From contig NZ_JARHUG010000013.1 in assembly GCF_029223185.1 (NCBI RefSeq), positions 1-64,000 of the forward strand: a DNA stretch of 64,000 bases. Reading direction: 5' to 3'. The stretch's first letter is position 1; every line of letters starts with the position of its first letter. The notes under the pieces were generated by a model, which was not told where the DNA came from, made no database searches, and saw only the letters and a program-made list of their open reading frames with translations. Positions 59,830-64,000 of the stretch are shown here, piece by piece. This DNA is from Aliiglaciecola sp. CAU 1673 (GTDB lineage: Bacteria; Pseudomonadota; Gammaproteobacteria; Enterobacterales; Alteromonadaceae). The position numbers were made by a program, and so were the translations under genes.

Positions 59830-60212
59830 AATGGCCTGCCTTGCAAAAAGGAATGACCTTGCTGGAAGTGATGGTGGCGTTACTGATATTTGCCATCACC
59901 GGCACTGCCATTATGAAAGCCGCCAGTGAGAATTTGAATAATATAAGCTCGTTGGAAGAAGTGATCTTTGCCACTTGGGTGGCGAATAACCGCCTGACGC
60001 AAATTCAGCTGGAAGGAAAATGGCCGCCACTGAATAATCAGAAAGGCAGTCAGGAAATGGCCGACCGCACCTGGTACTGGCAACAAAAAGTGCTGGAAAC
60101 GCAGGACAGCGGCCTGCGCATGGTGGAAGTGCAGATCAAAAGCGAAGAAAACACGGACAGGGTGCTGACCTCAGTCAGTACTTTCATCGCCAAGCCCGGA
60201 GACCGTCAATAA
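59826..60212 (+). CDS. gspI: Minor pseudopilin GspI
   Basis: This 128-residue protein has a short leader and prepilin motif KGMTLLEVMVALLIFAITGT, with Met rather than Phe after the Gly as often in GspI. ATWVANNRLTQIQLEGKWP is characteristic. It should sit with GspJ and GspK at the pseudopilus tip. It overlaps gspH by four bases and gspJ by one. Confidence 0.94.
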   Translation: MKWPALQKGMTLLEVMVALLIFAITGTAIMKAASENLNNISSLEEVIFATWVANNRLTQIQLEGKWPPLNNQKGSQEMADRTWYWQQKVLETQDSGLRMVEVQIKSEENTDRVLTSVSTFIAKPGDRQ

Positions 60213-60892
60213 TGGCGGCATCAGGCTCCTCCCCATCAACTTATAGCGTCGGCTCCAAAGGTTTTACCTTACTGGAGATTCTGATTGCCATGGCCATATT
60301 CACCATGATCGGTCTGGCTTCCCATTCGGTGCTGACCACTGTGTTGAACAGTGACGATATCTCCTCTGCCCGCACGCAGAAGTTGGAAGCATTGCAACGG
60401 GCCATGCTGTTTATCGAACGGGATTTGCTCCAGGCCGTACCAAGAGCAGTGCGTATAGAGGGCGAGAATAACGACAAGGTCATCAGCGGTGGCAGCAATC
60501 AGGTGGGCAGCGAAGCCGATGGACTGTTGCTGGTCCGCGCCGGCTGGCACAACCCACAACTCATGCTTCCAAGAAGCACCCTGCAACCGGTGGCGTATCG
60601 GTTAGTGCAGGGCAAATTGGAACGGGTCTATACCAATTACCCGGACAACGTGATTGGCTATGAGCCTAAGGTAAAAGTGTTGCTGGAGGATATCGAAGAT
60701 TTCCAGGTGCAATTTCTGGCACCTTCCACCGAGCAAAACAGTCAAAATAACTGGTCTGAATCGTACGTGGGCAGTACCTTGCCCAAGGCAATTGCCATCG
60801 AGATCCAGAGCAAGGATTTCGGCCTGATACGTCGCGAGTTCCTGCTGGCTTCCGGCGCTGTTGCCGCCCCGGCTGCAGCAGAGGAGAACTGA
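60212..60892 (+). CDS. gspJ: Minor pseudopilin GspJ
   Basis: This 226-residue protein has prepilin motif KGFTLLEILIAMAIFTMIGL and GspJ-like LEALQRAMLFIERDLLQAVP, GLLLVRAGWHNPQLMLPRST and VAYRLVQGKLERVY. It ends in an alanine-rich tail. It overlaps gspI by one base, and gspK begins just after its stop, whose upstream GAGGAG serves as the gspK ribosome-binding site. Confidence 0.95.
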   Translation: MAASGSSPSTYSVGSKGFTLLEILIAMAIFTMIGLASHSVLTTVLNSDDISSARTQKLEALQRAMLFIERDLLQAVPRAVRIEGENNDKVISGGSNQVGSEADGLLLVRAGWHNPQLMLPRSTLQPVAYRLVQGKLERVYTNYPDNVIGYEPKVKVLLEDIEDFQVQFLAPSTEQNSQNNWSESYVGSTLPKAIAIEIQSKDFGLIRREFLLASGAVAAPAAAEEN

Positions 60893-60893
60893 T

Positions 60894-61862
60894 ATGCAAC
60901 AACGGGGCGTAGCATTGGTATTGGTATTGATGATCGTGGCTCTGGTGAGTGTGATCGCCACCGAAATGGGTGCCCGCTTGCAATATCAGGTTAAACGGGT
61001 CAGCAATATCAAAGACAACAACCAGGCTTACTGGTATGCCATGGGGGCCGAACAATATGCCACTAAGGCCCTGGCCGATTTGAAAAGGCAGGACGGCGAG
61101 GTGATCCACTTAAACCAACCTTGGGCAGCAGCCGATATTACCTTTCCACTGGAAGGCGGCGGTCTGCAGGCCAAGCTTAGGGATATGCAGAGCTGCTTTA
61201 ATCTCAATGCCCTGCGTTCGGCAGATGCAAATAACCAGGGGCGCAGTCCGGCCGGGGACGCCTTTAAACGACTTTTGCAGCACAGCAGTCTGGAAATCCC
61301 CAGTTTCGATGCCGATGTCTTTGCCGATGCGGTGCTGGATTGGCTGGATGCCGATGGCAATATCCGTGACTATGGTGCCGAGGACAGCGAATATGAATCC
61401 ATGTTGCCTCCTTACTTACCGGCCAATGCAAATTTTGCCACCGCCAGCGAGCTGCGCATGATAAAGGGAGCAGATCCTAAATGGCTCAAAAAGCTATTGC
61501 CTTTGGTGTGTGTATTGCCGGGTAACGAACTGAAGATCAATATCAACACCTTGGATGAAAGCATGAGTCCGCTGCTGCAATCGTTATTAGGCAATATTGG
61601 TGAGCAGGAAGCCAAGAGCCTGATCACATCCCGCAAGCCGGATGGTTATCGCAATGTGGATGACTTTCTGAATCAGCCCGATGTGCAGGCGCTTAATCTG
61701 AGCGCCGAACAAAAGGCCTGGTTTGACGTGACCACGTCGTATTTCCTTTTACAAACACGAACCCGTTACAATAACGCCAGTTTCGCCATGTCATCGCTCC
61801 TGCATATACAGGATAATATGAAGGTGGATGTGCTTCGCCGGGAATTTGGAGGATTTGAATGA
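60894..61862 (+). CDS. gspK: Minor pseudopilin GspK (tip)
   Basis: This 322-residue large pseudopilin starts QQRGVALVLVLMIVALVSVI. As usual in GspK the conserved Glu5 is absent, since it caps the tip. A large globular domain includes MQSCFNLNALRSADANNQGR, DAVLDWLDADGNIRDYGAED (calcium-binding region) and LKININTLDESMSPLLQSLL. The start is ATG 60894, with GAGGAG seven bases upstream; an upstream frame within gspJ is not needed. Confidence 0.95.
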   Translation: MQQRGVALVLVLMIVALVSVIATEMGARLQYQVKRVSNIKDNNQAYWYAMGAEQYATKALADLKRQDGEVIHLNQPWAAADITFPLEGGGLQAKLRDMQSCFNLNALRSADANNQGRSPAGDAFKRLLQHSSLEIPSFDADVFADAVLDWLDADGNIRDYGAEDSEYESMLPPYLPANANFATASELRMIKGADPKWLKKLLPLVCVLPGNELKININTLDESMSPLLQSLLGNIGEQEAKSLITSRKPDGYRNVDDFLNQPDVQALNLSAEQKAWFDVTTSYFLLQTRTRYNNASFAMSSLLHIQDNMKVDVLRREFGGFE

Positions 61863-63055
61863 CAGAACAGCTGATCATCAGGTTGGGCTCAAGCAGCCTC
61901 GACCCCATTCAGTGGCTGGTCTGGTCTGCACAGGAGCAAGACATTATCGCATCCGGCGAATTGCCCGATGCCAGTCATTTGCATAGCCTGAAAGACAGAG
62001 CCGGCGGTCGTCCGGTCACCGCACTAGCGCCCACCAGCGAAATCCGCATGCAATGGGTTAGCCTGCCGGCTAAGGCAGGACGCAAAGCGTTGGCCGCTAT
62101 CCCCTTTATGCTGGAAGATGAGCTGAGCACCGATATCGATAACCAACTCTTTGCCTTAGGCCCCAGACAAGGGCTTCGCCAGGCCGTGGCTATCGTTGAT
62201 AAGCGCAGATTGCAGGAATGGCTCGACTGGTTAGCCGAAGGCGGCCTGGTCTGCAATAAGGTGCTTCCCGATGTTCTGGCCCTGCCACTACACGAAAATG
62301 GTTGGTCTCTGCTTAAACTAGGCAATCAGATCATGCTGCGCCAGGACGAATGGCGCGGCATGCAGGGCGAACAAAGCTGGATGTTGGCCGCCATTGAACA
62401 TGTGGCTAAACAGCAGGTCAGCCCACTGACACTGGCCAACTACAGCGATATTCAGTTACCCGCACTGCCCAGCCTGGAAGAGCAACCTGAGCAATTGGAA
62501 ATGCCCATGAAAGTGCTTGCCCAGGGCGCTCTTGGGGCCACTTTCAACCTGCTGCAGGGCGAATTCAAGCCCAAGAAACAGCGCACTCAGCAAGGCAGCA
62601 AGTGGCGCCTGGTGGCTGTACTGGCCGGTATCGCCCTGACCACCAGCCTGGTGGATAAAGCGGTGCAAGCCAATCACCTGGCCAATGAGCGCAACAATTT
62701 GCAGTTGCAGATACTGCAGGAGTTTCAGCGGGCTTTCCCCGAGGTGAAGCGTGTTGTTAACGTTAAATCGCAGATGACCCAAAAACTGAATGAATTGCAG
62801 CAGGGCAGCGGCGGTGTATCCATGCTGGTGATGCTGTCGCAGTTGTCTGATGCCTTCGAGAAAAGCCAAATTAAGCCACAGACCCTGAAGTTTGATGTAA
62901 AACGCGCCGAACTGCGTATGCAGGCGGCAGGTAAGAACTTCGAGGCCTTGGAGCAATTCCGCCGCTTGGCCGAAAGTCAGGGTTTTACCGTGCAGCAAGG
63001 CGCGATTAACAACACCGATAATCAGGTGATTGGCACATTGTCCATAAGGAGTTGA
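61859..63055 (+). CDS. gspL: Type II secretion protein GspL
   Basis: This 398-residue bitopic inner-membrane protein has an actin-like cytoplasmic part (about 1-250; TEQLIIRLGSSSLDPIQWLV, then MQWVSLPAKAGRKALAAIPF) that binds GspE. A membrane segment (about 255-275, WRLVAVLAGIALTTSLVDKA) precedes a periplasmic ferredoxin-like domain (FEALEQFRRLAESQGFTVQQ). It overlaps gspK by four bases and is followed one base later by gspM. Confidence 0.95.
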   Translation: MTEQLIIRLGSSSLDPIQWLVWSAQEQDIIASGELPDASHLHSLKDRAGGRPVTALAPTSEIRMQWVSLPAKAGRKALAAIPFMLEDELSTDIDNQLFALGPRQGLRQAVAIVDKRRLQEWLDWLAEGGLVCNKVLPDVLALPLHENGWSLLKLGNQIMLRQDEWRGMQGEQSWMLAAIEHVAKQQVSPLTLANYSDIQLPALPSLEEQPEQLEMPMKVLAQGALGATFNLLQGEFKPKKQRTQQGSKWRLVAVLAGIALTTSLVDKAVQANHLANERNNLQLQILQEFQRAFPEVKRVVNVKSQMTQKLNELQQGSGGVSMLVMLSQLSDAFEKSQIKPQTLKFDVKRAELRMQAAGKNFEALEQFRRLAESQGFTVQQGAINNTDNQVIGTLSIRS

Positions 63056-63056
63056 G

Positions 63057-63536
63057 GTGAAGCAGTTAGTGGAGAAATTCCGCGCCCTCAGTGAGCGCGA
63101 ACAACGCCTGGTAATAGTCGCCGCGCTTTTCATGATCATCGGCCTGTTTTACTTCCTTATTTGGTCACCGATGAATCAGTCTATCGAGCGCAACAAGGTG
63201 GCGGTACAAAGCCAGCAAGAACTGCTGGCCTGGGTGCAGAAAAATGCCAATAAGGCTATCCAGCTAAAGGGAAGCGGCAAGCAAAGCCAGCGCTTTAGTG
63301 GCTCTTTAACCCAAGCGGTCAATCAACATGCAGGACGCAGTGGCATCAGCATTGCGCGTATGCAGCCGCAGGGCGAAGAACTACTGGTGTGGGTAGACGA
63401 AGCACCTTTTAACCAGGTGCTGGCCTGGCTGCAAGCCATGGAACAGCAAGGGATCCAGATTCTGGATGCCGATTTCAGTGAAACCAGCACGCCTGGCCAA
63501 ATTAAGATCCGCCGTTTGCAATTAGGAACATCATAA
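63057..63536 (+). CDS. gspM: Type II secretion protein GspM
   Basis: This 159-residue protein has a short cytoplasmic N-terminus (LVEKFRALSEREQRLVIVAA), one membrane segment (about 18-38, LFMIIGLFYFLIWSP) and a periplasmic domain (ISIARMQPQGEELLVWVDEA, FNQVLAWLQAMEQQGIQILD). It stabilises GspL. The start is GTG 63057 with AAGGAG five bases upstream. Confidence 0.94.
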   Translation: MKQLVEKFRALSEREQRLVIVAALFMIIGLFYFLIWSPMNQSIERNKVAVQSQQELLAWVQKNANKAIQLKGSGKQSQRFSGSLTQAVNQHAGRSGISIARMQPQGEELLVWVDEAPFNQVLAWLQAMEQQGIQILDADFSETSTPGQIKIRRLQLGTS

Positions 63537-64000
63537 TGAGCCTACGCGTGCTAAAGCTGGCTGCGCTGGTTCTGTTCGGTTATCTGATATTTCTGGTGGC
63601 GTATCTGCCAGCGGTGCAGGTGTTACCGCGCCTGCCATTGCCATCGCAATTAAGCCTGCAAGGCGTCTCGGGCACCGTATGGCAGGGCAATGCCCTGCGC
63701 CTGAGCTATCAGGGCCTACCAATTGAGAATCTGAGCTGGCAACTAAGTCCGTGGGGATTATTACTGGGCAAAGCCAATATCACCGTCAAAGCTGGAAATA
63801 GCCGCGACGCCGAGCAGATCGCACTAGAGGGGCAAGTGGGTGCCAGCGCATCAAGCATTGCCAGTGACGGCCTGACGCTCTACCTGCCCACAGACCTGGT
63901 GATTTCACAACTACCTCTGCCACTGCCGGTAAATGCCAAGGGTCGATTTAAAGTCACCCTGGATGAGCTGGAATATGGCCCTGATTGTCAGGCACTGCTG
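63536..64000 (+). CDS. gspN: Type II secretion protein GspN, N-terminal part (runs off the right edge)
   Basis: ATG 63536 overlaps the gspM stop codon by one base. The frame is open to the window end (155 codons). It begins with a membrane segment (LKLAALVLFGYLIFLVAYLP) and then has QGVSGTVWQGNALRLSYQGL, ENLSWQLSPWGLLLGKANIT and PLPVNAKGRFKVTLDELEYG. These are the VxGTxWxG and WxLxPxxLLxG motifs of the T2SN family. Its function in secretion is minor or accessory. It is the last gsp gene visible. Confidence 0.92.
   Translation, partial: MSLRVLKLAALVLFGYLIFLVAYLPAVQVLPRLPLPSQLSLQGVSGTVWQGNALRLSYQGLPIENLSWQLSPWGLLLGKANITVKAGNSRDAEQIALEGQVGASASSIASDGLTLYLPTDLVISQLPLPLPVNAKGRFKVTLDELEYGPDCQALL

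Noticed and set aside
53024-64000. The gsp cluster as a type IV pilus or Tad system
   Set aside because: The gene order C-D-E-F-G-H-I-J-K-L-M-N and the PDZ-bearing GspC are specific to type II secretion.

Overview
The window looks like a chromosomal segment of a marine or alkaline-water gammaproteobacterium of the order Alteromonadales (Alteromonadaceae-like). The evidence is the mixture of Enterobacteria/Vibrio-type conserved neighbourhoods (pepQ near fadBA; glnA-glnLG beside typA; prkB-yhfA-ompR-envZ followed by pckA-hslO-hslR; hslVU; a full gsp operon) with genes typical of that order (PsrA-type fatty-acid operator, MJ1255/VC2487 glycosyltransferase, rimB-rimK-desuccinylase cluster). The assignment rests on reading gene content only; no database was searched.

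Layout. 1-240: 5' end of an IS1182-type transposase leaving the left edge, then two tandem hairpin terminators. 322-2146: aldehyde dehydrogenase and a small VOC-fold protein. 2150-5890: an accessory patch of lower-GC or orphan genes (a small membrane protein, a higBA toxin-antitoxin pair with a large palindromic operator, a second membrane protein, a protein with a possible ParS/MbcA-type C-terminus) punctuated by copies of a short dispersed repeat (core GAACCACGGAGACACAGAG) and containing a truncated duplicate of the higA 3' end. 5893-7104: CPA2 antiporter. 7401-10721: fadBA beta-oxidation operon with a PsrA-like operator. 11069-16600: lytic transglycosylase slt, pepQ, M19 dipeptidase, a 55-codon small ORF with a potentially sequestered ribosome-binding site, fklB. 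16831-22090: histidine utilisation (hutCUH divergent from hutI, HutC-type operator between). 22097-23287: RimK-like ligase fused to a TrkA-C domain. 23379-27995: glnG, glnL, a DUF4124 protein and glnA, with NtrC sites and a sigma-54 promoter. 28455-30290: typA/bipA. 30357-36231: PAS hybrid histidine kinase, an arginase-family protein overlapping rraA, a PAP2 phosphatase and a glycosyltransferase. 36271-38812: rimB-rimK-desuccinylase operon. 39183-43917: diguanylate cyclase, hslVU with a sigma-32 promoter, prkB and an OsmC-family gene. 44073-52821: ompR-envZ, a paired M16 protease operon, an NTF2-like secreted protein, pckA, hslO, hslR. 53024 to the end: type II secretion operon gspCDEFGHIJKLM and the start of gspN.

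How the parts fit. Most of the window is housekeeping: carbon and nitrogen use (fad, hut, gln, pckA), envelope and peptide turnover (slt, pepQ, M19, M16 pair), protein quality control (hslVU, hslO, hslR, fklB) and secretion. The gsp genes overlap or abut almost end to end and should be one translationally coupled operon. No tRNA, rRNA, CRISPR array or phage was seen. No clearly new defence or biosynthetic system is evident. The most unusual material is the repeat-punctuated patch at 2.1-7.4 kb, the two different RimK ligases, and the small ORF at 15.7 kb.
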